Source: Dolichospermum flos-aquae CCAP 1403/13F (GTDB taxonomy: Bacteria > Cyanobacteriota > Cyanobacteriia > Cyanobacteriales > Nostocaceae). Taken from it: a stretch of DNA of 64,000 nt. This document shows, piece by piece, positions 29,795 to 39,547 of this stretch. A program made the position numbers and the translations under genes. The DNA is taken from contig NZ_CP051206.1 of NCBI RefSeq assembly GCF_012516395.1, positions 372,001-436,000 of the forward strand, written 5' to 3'. Position 1 is the stretch's first letter. Each line of letters begins with the position of its first letter. The notes below the pieces were generated by a model that worked only from the letters and a program-made list of their open reading frames with translations, was not told the DNA's origin and searched no databases.

Positions 29795-30479
29795 GAATAT
29801 ATTCTCACGCAAAGGCGCAAAGTTGTTTTTGGGGTTTTTTGCGTGAGATTGAATTAAATTTTTTTTCTCACGCAGAGGCGCAGAGGCACGGAGAGAGAGT
29901 TGTAAAAAATAGAAGTTAATGATTTCATCCTGCAATTATGCAACGCCAGAATTTATTATCTGGACGATTTACTTTGGAATTATCAGCAGTGTCAGATATC
30001 GAAAAATCATCAAATTTAAGAGATTGTCAAAAAGTTTATGGATTGTTATTATATTAATGAGTCCTTTTTTCCCACCCTAATTTAATTAACGCTCGAATTA
30101 TTTGCGTTTGCTTCCACACGAAGGACATTTTTCAACCAAACCTAAAAACACAAATAAGGTCAGAAAGGGTGGGGAGTATGCAATCACAAGGATTGCAAAA
30201 GGATTTTAAGGAAGCAGCAGCAATGGTCAATTCGTAGCATTCACAACCTAACTTTAAGGCTGCGCCTTGAAGACTCACTCAATAGCTGTATTGTAAATAT
30301 ATACAGTAATTTGGTGTAGTTCACAATTTACCAATTTTTATGGTGGTAATTTGTGATCAAGTTGTAATGGACGAAAAAAACCAAAGTTGCAAATCTACAA
30401 AATTCGCTTCTCAATTTTTTTCTTTGCAGTTAACTCTCTTCAAGGGCAGTCTCCAGTAAAATTATGGAGAATGTTACCG
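29795..30479. repeat. Intergenic region with TCACGCA repeats
   Basis: CTCACGCAAA (29804-29813) and TTTGCGTGAG (29838-29847) form a hairpin after sir, followed by a T-run, and may terminate its transcript. A related copy, CTCACGCAGAGGCGCAGAGG, begins at 29867, and the same family appears inverted at about 60768-60788. The rest of the gap up to the next gene is AT-rich, and I see no gene in it. Confidence 0.6.
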
Positions 30480-30812
30480 ATGAAAATTCCAAATAGCTAT
30501 CGCGCAGTAATCGAACCATCCAAGCTGACTGAGTATTTACTAAATACTGAACATAAACGTGGTGGGACAAAAGCGAAATTACTACTCCAATTTGGCTATT
30601 CTCCCGACAACTGGCAACAGCTAGAATCAGATATACGTAAGTTTCATTTAACGGTAGATGTTAATCTGATTAAAGAAACTGCTTATGGTACAAGATATGA
30701 AATTAGTGCGAATCTATTTACTCCTATCAATAGACCACTTCTTGTCAAGACAGTTTGGCAAATAGATACAGGTCAAGATTTTCCGCGATTGATCACTTTA
30801 TTTCCCGATTAA
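30480..30812 (+). CDS. DUF6883-like protein
   Basis: This 110-residue protein starts at ATG 30480, with GGAG 10 bp upstream. IEPSKLTEYLLN, KAKLLLQFGYSPDNWQQLE and NRPLLVKTVWQID are the blocks of the small DUF6883 family. It is followed 22 bp later by a DUF4926-like gene. This pair is common in cyanobacteria and has been suspected to be toxin-antitoxin related, without proof here. Confidence 0.65.
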   Translation: MKIPNSYRAVIEPSKLTEYLLNTEHKRGGTKAKLLLQFGYSPDNWQQLESDIRKFHLTVDVNLIKETAYGTRYEISANLFTPINRPLLVKTVWQIDTGQDFPRLITLFPD

Positions 30813-30834
30813 CAAGCAATATTTGGAGGCTGCA

Positions 30835-31080
30835 ATGAATTTTACCCTTTACTCAGATGTAATTTTATTGCGTGATCTTCCCGAAGAAAATGTATATGCT
30901 GGGGACATTGGCACAGTAGTTGAACAACATAATGTTCCCGGACTAGAAACAGGCTACAGCGTTGAATTTTTCGATATGCTGGGCAATACTGTGGCGATTG
31001 TCACATTGCCAATGAGTTATTTTCGCTTACCAAATAGTACAGATAGACCCGCAGTTAGGCTGATGACTCATGCTGCCTAG
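30835..31080 (+). CDS. DUF4926-like small protein
   Basis: This 81-residue protein starts at ATG 30835 with a strong GGAGG 5 bp before it; the upstream in-frame TTG at 30823 overlaps that site and is rejected. DVILLRDLPEENVYAGDIGTV and a GYSVEF beta segment match DUF4926, a small SH3-like fold. It forms a two-gene unit with the DUF6883-like gene. Confidence 0.68.
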   Translation: MNFTLYSDVILLRDLPEENVYAGDIGTVVEQHNVPGLETGYSVEFFDMLGNTVAIVTLPMSYFRLPNSTDRPAVRLMTHAA

Positions 31081-31154
31081 TCTATTTGTACAAGGGTGTT
31101 TTTGCCAGGACTATTGAAAGTTCGGGGAGTCTTAAACCATACTCCTGGATTTTA

Positions 31155-32516
31155 TTAAACTGTCACTGGTTGACGAACTTCTACCACTTCTCCAGTTAAA
31201 CTAAAAGCCCGAACTTCGGTAATTTTGACTTTGACTATTTGTCCTTTAAGTTCATTAATATCACCAGTAAAGAACGTAAGCCGATTTCCGCCGGTTCTTC
31301 CCATGACTTGATTTGTGTCTTTGGTGTTTTGAGCTTCTACTAATACTTCTTCAATGCGGCCAAAGTAACGTTGCGATCGCTCGGCTGCTTTGATATTAAC
31401 TAAATGATTCAATCTTTGCAAGCGATCGCTTTTTACCTCTTCACTGAGTTGATTATCCCACAAAGCCGCAGGTGTGCCAGGACGGGGTGAATAAGCCGCA
31501 GTATTCACTAAATCAAAACCGATATCTTCCACCAATTTCAAAGTATTTTCAAACTGTGTTTCTGTCTCACCGGGAAAACCCACAATCGCATCAGCACTAA
31601 TTGACGCATCTGGCATATATCCTCTAATAGTATCAATAATCCGGCGATATTTTTCGTGTGTATAACCCCGTGACATAGCTTTTAAAAGCTCATTGTCACC
31701 AGACTGAAAGGGAATATGGAAATGTTCGCATACCTTGGGCAAATCTGCACAAGCTTTAATTAATCTTTCTGTAAAATAACGCGGATGACTCGTGGCAAAT
31801 CTAATGCGTTCAATGCCCGGTACATCATGTACATAATAAAGTAAATCTGTCAATGTGTGCAGGTGACGACCTTCGGGAGTAGAACCGGGTAAATCTCGTC
31901 CATAAGCGTCAATATTTTGACCCAAGAGCGTAATCTCTTTGTACCCTTGTCTCGCTAACTGTTCAATTTCGGATCGAACCGCTTCTGGTGTGCGGGACTG
32001 TTCCACACCACGAACGTTAGGAACTACACAATAAGTACAACGTTCGTTACAGCCATAAATGATATTTACCCAAGCTGTGACTTGACTATCCCGACGCGGT
32101 TGGGTGATATCTTCAAAAATGTGAACTTCTTCAGTAGCGACAACTTGATTACCTGCAAAAACCGACTCTAGCAAATCTTTCAGACGGTTAGCGTGTTGTG
32201 GTCCCATGACTAAATCTAATTCTGGCACCCGTCGCAGTAAAGCTGCCCCTTCTTGTTGGGCAACACAACCAGCAACAATCAAAGTTAAATCAGGTTCTTC
32301 CTGCTTGCGTTTGGCCTGTCTACCTAAATAAGAATATACCTTTTGTTCCGCATTATCCCGAATGGTGCAGGTGTTGTAAAGGATTAAATCTGCCTGATTT
32401 GGGTCTTCTGACCACTCAAAGCCCATGTCCTCTAAGATGCCAGCCATGCGCTCAGAGTCGGCCTTATTCATTTGGCAACCGAAGGTAATAATGTGGTAAT
32501 TGCGTTTAGTGGTCAT
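31155..32516 (-). CDS. miaB: tRNA-2-methylthio-N6-dimethylallyladenosine synthase
   Basis: This 453-residue radical-SAM methylthiotransferase modifies adenosine 37 of tRNAs reading UNN codons. The N-terminal UPF0004 domain carries cluster cysteines ([27 protein letters not shown]), the radical-SAM Cys-x3-Cys-x2-Cys is in [10 protein letters not shown], and the C-terminal TRAM domain ends near LTGEVVEV. It is full length. Downstream of the GT4 pair on the same strand, but with about 100 bp between, it is probably transcribed separately. Confidence 0.93.
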   Translation of the reverse strand: MTTKRNYHIITFGCQMNKADSERMAGILEDMGFEWSEDPNQADLILYNTCTIRDNAEQKVYSYLGRQAKRKQEEPDLTLIVAGCVAQQEGAALLRRVPELDLVMGPQHANRLKDLLESVFAGNQVVATEEVHIFEDITQPRRDSQVTAWVNIIYGCNERCTYCVVPNVRGVEQSRTPEAVRSEIEQLARQGYKEITLLGQNIDAYGRDLPGSTPEGRHLHTLTDLLYYVHDVPGIERIRFATSHPRYFTERLIKACADLPKVCEHFHIPFQSGDNELLKAMSRGYTHEKYRRIIDTIRGYMPDASISADAIVGFPGETETQFENTLKLVEDIGFDLVNTAAYSPRPGTPAALWDNQLSEEVKSDRLQRLNHLVNIKAAERSQRYFGRIEEVLVEAQNTKDTNQVMGRTGGNRLTFFTGDINELKGQIVKVKITEVRAFSLTGEVVEVRQPVTV

Positions 32517-32618
32517 TGGGAATTACGCTTAGTTAGTAATGTATATCAAATCTGTTTATTATTCAGTTTACAACTTTTCTGGCAGAAACAAGCTCATTGA
32601 ACAGAAGTTTTACATCCT

Positions 32619-33827
32619 TTACAGCTTACGTTTCCTTAACTGAACAGTATTGGGGGATATTGAAGTTATATCTTGATAGACGGAAATTATTTTCAATGCT
32701 ATCTTATCCCATGTATAATTATCTAATATAAACTGCCTTGAGCGATCGCCCATATTTTGGGCTTCTTGAGGATTATTTAAGAAATTTTGAATAGTAGTAG
32801 AAATTGCATTAACATTAAGTTCTGTAACATAGCCCAGTTGTTGTTGCTGCACTATATCACTTAGAGGTACACCAGGGGTGACAATGACGGGAACACCAGC
32901 AGCGAGAGATTCTAAGACTGCTATGCCAAAGCTTTCTGAGTAAGAAGTGAGAGTAAATACATCTGCTCCTTGCAGTAATAAATCCTTTATTTCACCCTTA
33001 ACAAATCCGACAAAATGGGTTTTTTTCTGAATACCATGGGTTGTTATCAGGGTTTTTACCTCAGTTTCATATTCTGGATCACCACTACCTGCTATTACAA
33101 ATGTAAACCGATAATTAGACAATTGTCCTAATGCTGGGATGAGGTTGTTTAAACCTTTTTTAGGATGTAAACGAGACAAAAATAAAATAATCGGTTCATC
33201 AGCCGGAATGTTAAGGTATTTTCGTATATTTTCACGAGCATTAGGAATTATTGGAGAGATAGAAATACCGTGCGGGATGACAAAGCTGGGAGGCGTTAAA
33301 CTTAATTGAGATGCTTCTTCTTGTTCCGTAATGCTGGTAAAGCAAATAGATTGACTGTGATTGAGATTAGCTTTTTCTATAAGTTTAAGATATATTTTTT
33401 TCTTGAGCGTCTTTTGCTGTAATGACCACTCACATAGAAGTCCGTGCGGAATGATAATATATGGAACTTTTTGGCAACGTGCTATGATCATTGCGATAGT
33501 AGAAGGATAGGAGAAAATACAGTTAATATGCAACAAGTCATAATTGCGGATATTTTGCCATAACCAAATAGTAAAGTCTCCTGAATAAGCAAACTCTCTA
33601 ATTGCATGAATAGAAGGAGAAAATCGGGAAAAAAATTGGATGGGAACTTGTTGATAATCTATGAATTTTCCTAAAGGTACATCTAATAAATCTCTACCAT
33701 CATCATTAGTAGTGATAATTTCTGCATCAACGTCTTTGCTTCTTAAAGCTTTTACCATTTCTATAATTGACTGACTAGTACCGCCTCGGACTAAAGCCAC
33801 AGAAGGAATTACATGAAGAACTTTCAT
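32619..33827 (-). CDS. GT4 glycosyltransferase
   Basis: This 402-residue GT-B enzyme has an N-terminal VRGGTSQSIIEMVKAL acceptor domain, a central PIILFLSRLHPKKGLNNLI and the C-terminal donor site SYSESFGIAVLESLAAGVPVI (E-x7-E signature). It is cytoplasmic and probably acts in extracellular polysaccharide or lipid glycan synthesis. It follows another GT4 gene after 24 bp on the same strand, so the two form an operon. Confidence 0.87.
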   Translation of the reverse strand: MKVLHVIPSVALVRGGTSQSIIEMVKALRSKDVDAEIITTNDDGRDLLDVPLGKFIDYQQVPIQFFSRFSPSIHAIREFAYSGDFTIWLWQNIRNYDLLHINCIFSYPSTIAMIIARCQKVPYIIIPHGLLCEWSLQQKTLKKKIYLKLIEKANLNHSQSICFTSITEQEEASQLSLTPPSFVIPHGISISPIIPNARENIRKYLNIPADEPIILFLSRLHPKKGLNNLIPALGQLSNYRFTFVIAGSGDPEYETEVKTLITTHGIQKKTHFVGFVKGEIKDLLLQGADVFTLTSYSESFGIAVLESLAAGVPVIVTPGVPLSDIVQQQQLGYVTELNVNAISTTIQNFLNNPQEAQNMGDRSRQFILDNYTWDKIALKIISVYQDITSISPNTVQLRKRKL

Positions 33828-33851
33828 CTTTTTATCTACTCTAACTAATAT

Positions 33852-34997
33852 TTAAAGATTGCTAAACTCCAAATGTTTAGCGAGAGTTGTTTGAAACTGT
33901 TCAAGACCAAAGGTGCTAATGACTTTTTGGCGAAGGTTTTGCGGTTCATACATTAATGAATTAGGATATGTACCCTGGAGAATTTGAATGATAGTTTGAG
34001 TAATTTCTTCAATATCATCAGGATTAACTAGCGCGCCCAATTCCCCATGACAAAGAGGATCAATTGCACCATCTTGATTGCCTCCAATCGTTGGCTTACC
34101 AGAAGCTAGTGCTTCTAAATAAACTATACCAAAGCCTTCGCCTTTACTGGGCATAGCAAATACATCGCACAGATTATAGTGATCTGCGAGTTCGCTATCG
34201 GACACAAAACCCGCAAGGGTTACACAATCCCGTAAATTTGTAGTATCAATCATCGCCTCAACTCGTTCTCGATCATCGCCCTTACCAACAAGAAGGTAAT
34301 GAATATTGGGAATCTGACGACGAATTGCTGGCAAAGATTGAATTATCTGATCATAGCCTTTATAGCGATCGCCACTAGCCAATCTAGCTACGGTGAGAAT
34401 GATGGATTGTTCAGCATTAAATTGATATCGGTCTAAAAGATATTGAGGTTTAGGCTGAATGAGAAACCGACTAGCATCAAAGGTGTTTGCTAACAAAACT
34501 ATGCGATCAGAAGATATTTTTTGCTCTGCTAGAATGCGATTACGAGTATATTCACTTACCGAAATAATCTTTTGTGCAGCCTTTAACCCATTTATCTTAG
34601 ATAAATTTTTGACATCCCAAGCATCAGTACCGTGTACAATCACCCAGTAAGGAATTTTCAATAATTTGAATATCTGTAAAGCCAGTGGTGAGAAATTGAT
34701 ATGCCCACAGATAATCAAGTCAGGGCGTTGCTGTAAAGCCGCAAAAAAAACTTGAAGGGCAAATAGTGGTGTATGCAGCCAAGAAGATTTCCAGCGTCTT
34801 GCAAATTGGAATTGAGTGCGGGGATTAAACTGTAAGTCGTCTGTGGACTGAGCATCATTTTTCAGAAATACACAGCGATCGCTATCCGGTAAAATCTCCT
34901 CTAACGCTTGGATGAAAAAAGCACTATAAACCTGAATTCCACCCTTAAATTGAAAGACATCAGGCATCCAAATATGAATCTTGGGAACTGTGGACAT
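33852..34997 (-). CDS. GT4 glycosyltransferase
   Basis: This is a 381-residue GT-B enzyme when started at ATG 34997 (STVPKIHIWMPDVFQFKGGI). The open frame extends to 35120, but that added stretch does not look like a family N-terminus. ILTVARLASGDRYKGYDQII is the linker region and PSKGEGFGIVYLEALASGKP is the donor-site E-x7-E motif. It is the first gene of the two-gene glycosyltransferase operon. Confidence 0.85.
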   Translation of the reverse strand: MSTVPKIHIWMPDVFQFKGGIQVYSAFFIQALEEILPDSDRCVFLKNDAQSTDDLQFNPRTQFQFARRWKSSWLHTPLFALQVFFAALQQRPDLIICGHINFSPLALQIFKLLKIPYWVIVHGTDAWDVKNLSKINGLKAAQKIISVSEYTRNRILAEQKISSDRIVLLANTFDASRFLIQPKPQYLLDRYQFNAEQSIILTVARLASGDRYKGYDQIIQSLPAIRRQIPNIHYLLVGKGDDRERVEAMIDTTNLRDCVTLAGFVSDSELADHYNLCDVFAMPSKGEGFGIVYLEALASGKPTIGGNQDGAIDPLCHGELGALVNPDDIEEITQTIIQILQGTYPNSLMYEPQNLRQKVISTFGLEQFQTTLAKHLEFSNL

Positions 34998-35290
34998 AGA
35001 TTTTCGGTGTTGCTGAATCATTGAGATGATATCGTTACAGCACTTTGCGCGACTAACTGGTACAGTAGCAGCAGTGAGAAAAATAGTTTTGGAGTTGTTG
35101 ACTGGAGACCATATCAACAAGAGTCAAGGTACAGAAAAGCCGTTAGGCAGCTAGGTTTTTAGACAGGTTGATTACCGTTCCTGTTGTGATCAGGATAACA
35201 CCATTAAGTACAAAGGCGATGAACCTTTACATACTTTAACCAATCTTTATAAAAAGAAAAACTCTATGCGGTTAAAACCGTGGTCAGTGA

Positions 35291-35328
35291 GCAGTTCGGC
35301 AAGCTCAGTGTAACACTTGTCGAACTGC
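35291..35328. repeat. Palindromic TTCGGCAAGCTCAGTG-type repeat
   Basis: GCAGTTCGGCAAG (35291-35303) and CTTGTCGAACTGC (35316-35328) form a 13-bp imperfect hairpin. Related copies are at 35372-35394, 25285-25300 and 22239-22251. This is a dispersed repetitive palindrome family of the genome. Confidence 0.7.
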
Positions 35329-35629
35329 AGGATTCGCTTATATCTCAGGTCTAAAGACATGGTTCTTGAGCTTGTCGAAGGACTGAGTTTTACGCTTACC
35401 GGATGTCTCTATAATCGAAAGTTTATGGCTAACAAAATTATAACCAATCACCAATAAATAATGATCAAAAAATTAAATCTTTTGCAAATTATCTGCATTA
35501 ATATGGATGATTTAGCAAAGGTATATTCCTTATACAGCAAGATATACAGCTACGATTTATATCATTAATAATCGAAAAATTAAAAAAATATAAATTGCAT
35601 TTTTACCCGAAAAAAAATGATAGGTTGTA

Positions 35630-35688
35630 TACAGAATTGAATTTCGCTCGGATCTGGAGTAGTCGGATTAGTCTTACTCCAGTTTTTT
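35630..35688 (+). ncRNA. Candidate ~60-nt small RNA upstream of nifB
   Basis: A TTGCAT box (35595-35600), 17 bp, then TGATAG (35618-35623) make a plausible sigma70-type promoter. The intrinsic terminator at 35654-35688 follows. No reading frame lies between them, and no plus-strand gene lies upstream that the terminator could serve. The predicted transcript is about 60 nt with a 3' hairpin. It is inferred from signals only. Confidence 0.45.
35654..35688 (+). terminator. Orphan intrinsic terminator
   Basis: The perfect 8-bp stem CTGGAGTA/TACTCCAG with a 13-nt loop is followed directly by six T. It is the strongest terminator seen in the window, yet the nearest genes to the left are on the opposite strand. 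Confidence 0.85.
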
Positions 35689-35830
35689 ATCCTTAAATCC
35701 TTGATAAACAAGAGTTTTCAGGATAATTTGCAGAAAAGTTGAGTACAGTCGAATATCAAGAAAACCCAATAAAAAGATAGCTGAAATCCTTACAGGTATT
35801 GACTTGGAGATGAGTACAAAGAAATCCTGA

Positions 35831-35880
35831 ACCCCTCACTATAAATACTCGTACCCCTCACTATAAATACTCGTACCCCT
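35831..35880. repeat. 22-bp tandem repeat, 2.3 copies
   Basis: Two perfect copies of a 22-bp unit starting ACCCCTCACTATAAATACTC, plus ACCCCT, lie about 300 bp before nifB. Confidence 0.92.
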
Positions 35881-36176
35881 ACCCGAAAAAATCTTTTTTA
35901 ATTTTTGTATCGTTGCAATGCAAGGATTTAAGGATTTGAGTACAAACATAATAAATCCAATAAGTTCTATCCCCTGTCAATGAAGGGGGGCAAAAAAAAG
36001 GGCTGCTATAAATCATTTATCGCCAATCACTTAACGCTCCTTAACAAAACCAAGTTAGCAGTCAAAAGTGAGTGGAGGGATGAGATTAGCACCATTTCTA
36101 AAATAATTTAGATATTGGCAGTAGTAAAAGCATCTCCCACAGTGGCTCTCAAGTCCACCTCCAACAGCGAAATTCA

Positions 36177-37616
36177 ATGACACTACCTGCTACAGATATT
36201 CTCACCTCCGACTTTGAGAATGCCATTATCGCCCCTGCTACATCTGCTGCTTGCGGTTGCGACAGCAGCACAACTCCAGAAATGGATGAAAAACTCATAG
36301 AACGCATTTCTAAACACCCCTGCTATAGTGAAGAGGCTCATCATCACTATGCACGGATGCACGTTGCCGTTGCTCCAGCTTGCAATATTCAATGTAACTA
36401 TTGTAACCGCAAGTATGATTGCGCTAACGAAAGTCGTCCTGGAGTAGTGAGTGAATTACTCACACCGGAAGAAGCTGCCCATAAAGTGTTAGTAATTGCC
36501 GGAAAAATTCCTCAAATGACTGTGTTGGGAGTTGCTGGTCCTGGTGATCCTTTAGCTAATCCAGAAAAAACTTTTCGGACTTTTGAATTAATTGCCGATA
36601 AAGCACCAGATATTAAATTGTGCTTATCTACTAACGGTTTGATGCTGACAGAACATATTGATCGCATCAAACAATTAAATATAGATCACGTTACTATTAC
36701 CCTTAATACCATTGACCCCGAAATAGGTGCAGAAATCTATTCTTGGGTTCACTATAAACGCAAACGTTACAGAGGGATTGAAGGGGCAAAAATTCTTCTA
36801 GAAAAACAATTGGAAGGATTGCAAGCTCTCAAAGAAGCTGATATCTTATGCAAAGTTAATTCCGTGATGATTCCAGGAATTAATGATCAACATTTGGTAG
36901 AAGTTAATAAGGTAATTCGGGAGAGAGGCGCATTCTTACACAACATTATGCCGCTCATTTCTGCACCGGAACATGGTACTCATTTCGGTTTAACTGGTCA
37001 ACGTGGACCAACAGGAAAAGAACTGAAAGAAGTCCAAGACAATTGCTCTGGTAACATGAAAATGATGCGTCACTGTCGCCAGTGTCGAGCCGATGCGGTA
37101 GGATTATTAGGAGAAGACCGTAGCCAAGAATTTACTAAAGATAAGTTCATGGAAATGGCTCCAGAATATAACTTTGAAACTCGTCAAGAAGTTCACGAAG
37201 GGATTGAGAAATTTAGAGAAGAAATTAAGGCTGCAAAAGATAAAGCATCAACTGGCAAAAAATCTGCCGATAGTCCTAAAATCTTAATTGCAGTAGCAAC
37301 AAAAGGTGGTGGATTAGTTAACCAACACTTCGGACACGCCAAAGAATTTCAAGTTTATGAAGTTGATGGGAATGAAGTTCGTTTTGTTAGTCACCGCAAG
37401 ATTGATCAATATTGTCAAGGTGGTTACAGCGAAGAAGCTACCGCAGATAATATAATGAAATCAATTGCAGATTGTAAAGCAGTCTTGGTATCGAAAATAG
37501 GCAATTGTCCCAAGGAAAAACTAGAAGCAGCAGGAATAAAAACTGTTGAAGCCTATGACGTAATTGAAAAGGTTGCTTTAGAATTTTACGAGCAATATGT
37601 TAAGGCTAACGGGTAA
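36177..37616 (+). CDS. nifB: Nitrogenase cofactor biosynthesis protein NifB
   Basis: This 479-residue radical-SAM enzyme makes NifB-co, the 8Fe-9S-C precursor of FeMo-co. The radical-SAM cluster ligands are Cys69, Cys73 and Cys76 ([17 protein letters not shown]). Further conserved cysteines are in [11 protein letters not shown]. The C-terminal NafY/NifX-like domain ([20 protein letters not shown]) is present, as in other cyanobacteria. It is full length and heads the nifB-fdxN-nifS-nifU-nifH order. Confidence 0.97.
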   Translation: MTLPATDILTSDFENAIIAPATSAACGCDSSTTPEMDEKLIERISKHPCYSEEAHHHYARMHVAVAPACNIQCNYCNRKYDCANESRPGVVSELLTPEEAAHKVLVIAGKIPQMTVLGVAGPGDPLANPEKTFRTFELIADKAPDIKLCLSTNGLMLTEHIDRIKQLNIDHVTITLNTIDPEIGAEIYSWVHYKRKRYRGIEGAKILLEKQLEGLQALKEADILCKVNSVMIPGINDQHLVEVNKVIRERGAFLHNIMPLISAPEHGTHFGLTGQRGPTGKELKEVQDNCSGNMKMMRHCRQCRADAVGLLGEDRSQEFTKDKFMEMAPEYNFETRQEVHEGIEKFREEIKAAKDKASTGKKSADSPKILIAVATKGGGLVNQHFGHAKEFQVYEVDGNEVRFVSHRKIDQYCQGGYSEEATADNIMKSIADCKAVLVSKIGNCPKEKLEAAGIKTVEAYDVIEKVALEFYEQYVKANG

Positions 37617-37686
37617 TAGGTAATGGGTAATAGGAATGGGTAATATGTTCCAATCACCAATCACCAATTACCAATCACCTATTACC
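37612..37686. repeat. Heptamer/inverted repeat between nifB and fdxN
   Basis: Repeated GGTAAT(A/G)G units are followed by AATCACC/AATTACC units in the opposite sense. GGTAATAGG (37612-37620) pairs with CCTATTACC (37678-37686). The array can fold into a long hairpin and may set the relative level of nifB and downstream messages. Confidence 0.75.
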
Positions 37687-37717
37687 TCTTCACCAATTCC
37701 CACAAAGGTAAATAATC

Positions 37718-38062
37718 ATGGCTTACGAAATTACTAGCCAGTGTATTTCCTGCAAGTTGTGTTTATCTGTTTGTCCTACCGGTGCAATTCAAGAAGTTGA
37801 CGGTAATTACTGGATTGACTCGGAACTTTGCACAAATTGCGCTGGTAGTATTCACACCGTACCTCAATGTAAAGCCAGTTGTCCTACTGTTGATGGTTGC
37901 ATTAAACAACCTAGTGATTATTGGGAAAGTTGGTTTGCTACTTACAACCGTGTGAGAGCAAAGTTAACCAATAAGCAAGACTATTGGGAGAATTGGTATA
38001 AATCTTATTCCCAAAAGATTGCCCAACAATTGCAAAAGCATCAAGGACAAATAGTTATATAG
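37718..38062 (+). CDS. fdxN: Ferredoxin FdxN, 2[4Fe-4S]
   Basis: This 114-residue bacterial-type ferredoxin has a first cluster motif CISCKLCLSVCPTG and second-cluster cysteines in CTNCAGSIHTVPQCKASCP. A basic, aromatic-rich C-terminal tail contains two YWE[S/N]W[F/Y] repeats. It probably donates electrons to NifB. In Anabaena PCC 7120 fdxN is interrupted by a large element, but here it is uninterrupted. Confidence 0.95.
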   Translation: MAYEITSQCISCKLCLSVCPTGAIQEVDGNYWIDSELCTNCAGSIHTVPQCKASCPTVDGCIKQPSDYWESWFATYNRVRAKLTNKQDYWENWYKSYSQKIAQQLQKHQGQIVI

Positions 38063-38131
38063 GTGACAGGTAACAGTTAAGAGGAAATAGGGAATATTTA
38101 TATTGATCTTTCTTCTGAATTTCTGACTCCT

Positions 38132-38202
38132 GTAAGGGCGAAGCATTGGGAAAATAGTCTTGGACAAAACCGATAATTTATCGCCCGAATGCTTCGCCCC
38201 TA
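38132..38202. repeat. Inverted repeat GGGCGAAGCATT between fdxN and nifS
   Basis: GTAAGGGCGAAGCATTGGG (38132-38150) and its near complement (38184-38202) enclose 33 bp. This is a small non-coding palindromic insertion of MITE type. Confidence 0.75.
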
Positions 38203-38226
38203 CTTTATACTTTTATATGGAAAATC

Positions 38227-39432
38227 ATGCAAAATAATTGTATCTATCTTGATAATAATGCCACCACTAAAATAGATCCTCAAGTTGTTGAGGCGATGAT
38301 GCCTTATTTGACGGACTATTATGCTAATCCTTCTAGTATGCACACTTTTGGTGGACAACTTGGGAAGGCTGTAAAAACAGCTAGAGAACAAGTTGCTGCT
38401 TTACTGGGAGCAGATGAATCAGAAATTGTTTTTACCAGTTGCGGAACTGAGGGTGATAATGCTGCTATTCATGCGGCGTTATTAGCTCAACCTGAAAAAC
38501 GTCACATCATCACTTCCCAAGTAGAACATCCGGCAGTTTTAAATGTCTGCAAACAATTAGAATCCAAAGGTTATCAAGTTACTTATTTGTCAGTAAATGC
38601 TAAGGGACAAATAGATTTGAGTGAGTTAGAAGCTTCTCTAACTGGTAATACTGCTTTGGTGACAGTAATGTATGCCAATAATGAAACCGGCACTATCTTT
38701 CCAATTGAAGAAATTGGTGCTATGGTTAAGGAATACGGCGCTCTCTTCCACGTTGATGCAGTGCAAGCGGTAGGCAAAATATCCTTGAATATGAAGACCA
38801 GCACCATAGATATGTTAACTATATCTGGTCACAAAATTCATGCTCCTAAAGGTATTGGTGCTTTGTATGTGAGACGTGGGGTTCGTTTCCGTCCTCTATT
38901 AGTTGGTGGACACCAAGAACGAGGACGCAGAGGCGGTACAGAGAACGTTCCGGGAATTATTGCTTTAGGAAAAGCTGCGGAATTAGAACTGTTACATTTA
39001 GAAGAAGTAACTCAGAGATTAACAAAGTTGCGTGATTATTTGGAACAGTCTCTTCTAGCTAAAATTCCTGATTGTGAAGTAAATGGTGATGCCAAAAATA
39101 GATTACCAAATACTACGAATATCGGGTTCAAATATATTGAAGGTGAAGCAATTTTGCTTTCTTTAAATAAGTACGGTATTTGCGCTTCCTCTGGCTCTGC
39201 TTGTACTTCTGGCTCTCTAGAACCTTCTCATGTTTTACGAGCTATGGGTTTACCTTACACTACTTTACATGGTTCGATTCGCTTCAGTCTTTCTCGCTAC
39301 ACAACTGAAGCTGAAATTGATCAAGTAATTGCCGTAATGCCAGAAATTGTTGACCGTCTTCGGGCTTTATCTCCCTTCAAGAATGATAATGCCGATTGGT
39401 TACAACAACAGTCAATGGTCAGTAGTCATTAG
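38227..39432 (+). CDS. nifS: Cysteine desulfurase NifS
   Basis: This 401-residue class V PLP enzyme supplies sulfur for nitrogenase clusters. The PLP lysine is Lys203 (TISGHKIHAPKG) and the persulfide cysteine is Cys326 in ASSGSACTSGS. The final codons and stop lie inside an AGTCATT heptamer array. Confidence 0.96.
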   Translation: MQNNCIYLDNNATTKIDPQVVEAMMPYLTDYYANPSSMHTFGGQLGKAVKTAREQVAALLGADESEIVFTSCGTEGDNAAIHAALLAQPEKRHIITSQVEHPAVLNVCKQLESKGYQVTYLSVNAKGQIDLSELEASLTGNTALVTVMYANNETGTIFPIEEIGAMVKEYGALFHVDAVQAVGKISLNMKTSTIDMLTISGHKIHAPKGIGALYVRRGVRFRPLLVGGHQERGRRGGTENVPGIIALGKAAELELLHLEEVTQRLTKLRDYLEQSLLAKIPDCEVNGDAKNRLPNTTNIGFKYIEGEAILLSLNKYGICASSGSACTSGSLEPSHVLRAMGLPYTTLHGSIRFSLSRYTTEAEIDQVIAVMPEIVDRLRALSPFKNDNADWLQQQSMVSSH

Positions 39433-39479
39433 TCATTAGTCATTAGTCATTAGTAGTTAGTCATTAGTCAGTGGTCAGT
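39424..39479. repeat. STRR heptamer (AGTCATT) array, nifS-nifU
   Basis: Eight consecutive heptamers, most of them exactly AGTCATT, start in the last codons of nifS and supply its stop codon. Further degenerate AATCACC/CCAAAATC units follow up to nifU. Confidence 0.92.
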
Positions 39480-39547
39480 TTTCATTTACTACTAACTAAT
39501 GACAAATCACCAATCCAAAATCACCAATCCAAAATCTAAAATTAACT

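Larger units (their letters stand above)
35121..36176. promoter_or_regulatory. nifB upstream region
   Basis: This stretch of about 1 kb without a protein gene separates the glycosyltransferases from nifB. It contains dispersed palindromes (35291-35394), the orphan small-RNA candidate (35595-35688) and a 22-bp tandem repeat (35831-35880). The nifB promoter must lie in its right part. I cannot identify an NtcA box or a consensus nif promoter by eye. Confidence 0.5.

Noticed and set aside
35831-35880. Tandem repeat as a possible CRISPR array
   Set aside because: Units are directly contiguous with no spacers, and there are no cas genes in the window.
37718-38062. Possible fdxN interruption as in Anabaena PCC 7120
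   Set aside because: The fdxN frame is complete with both cluster motifs, so no element is present here.
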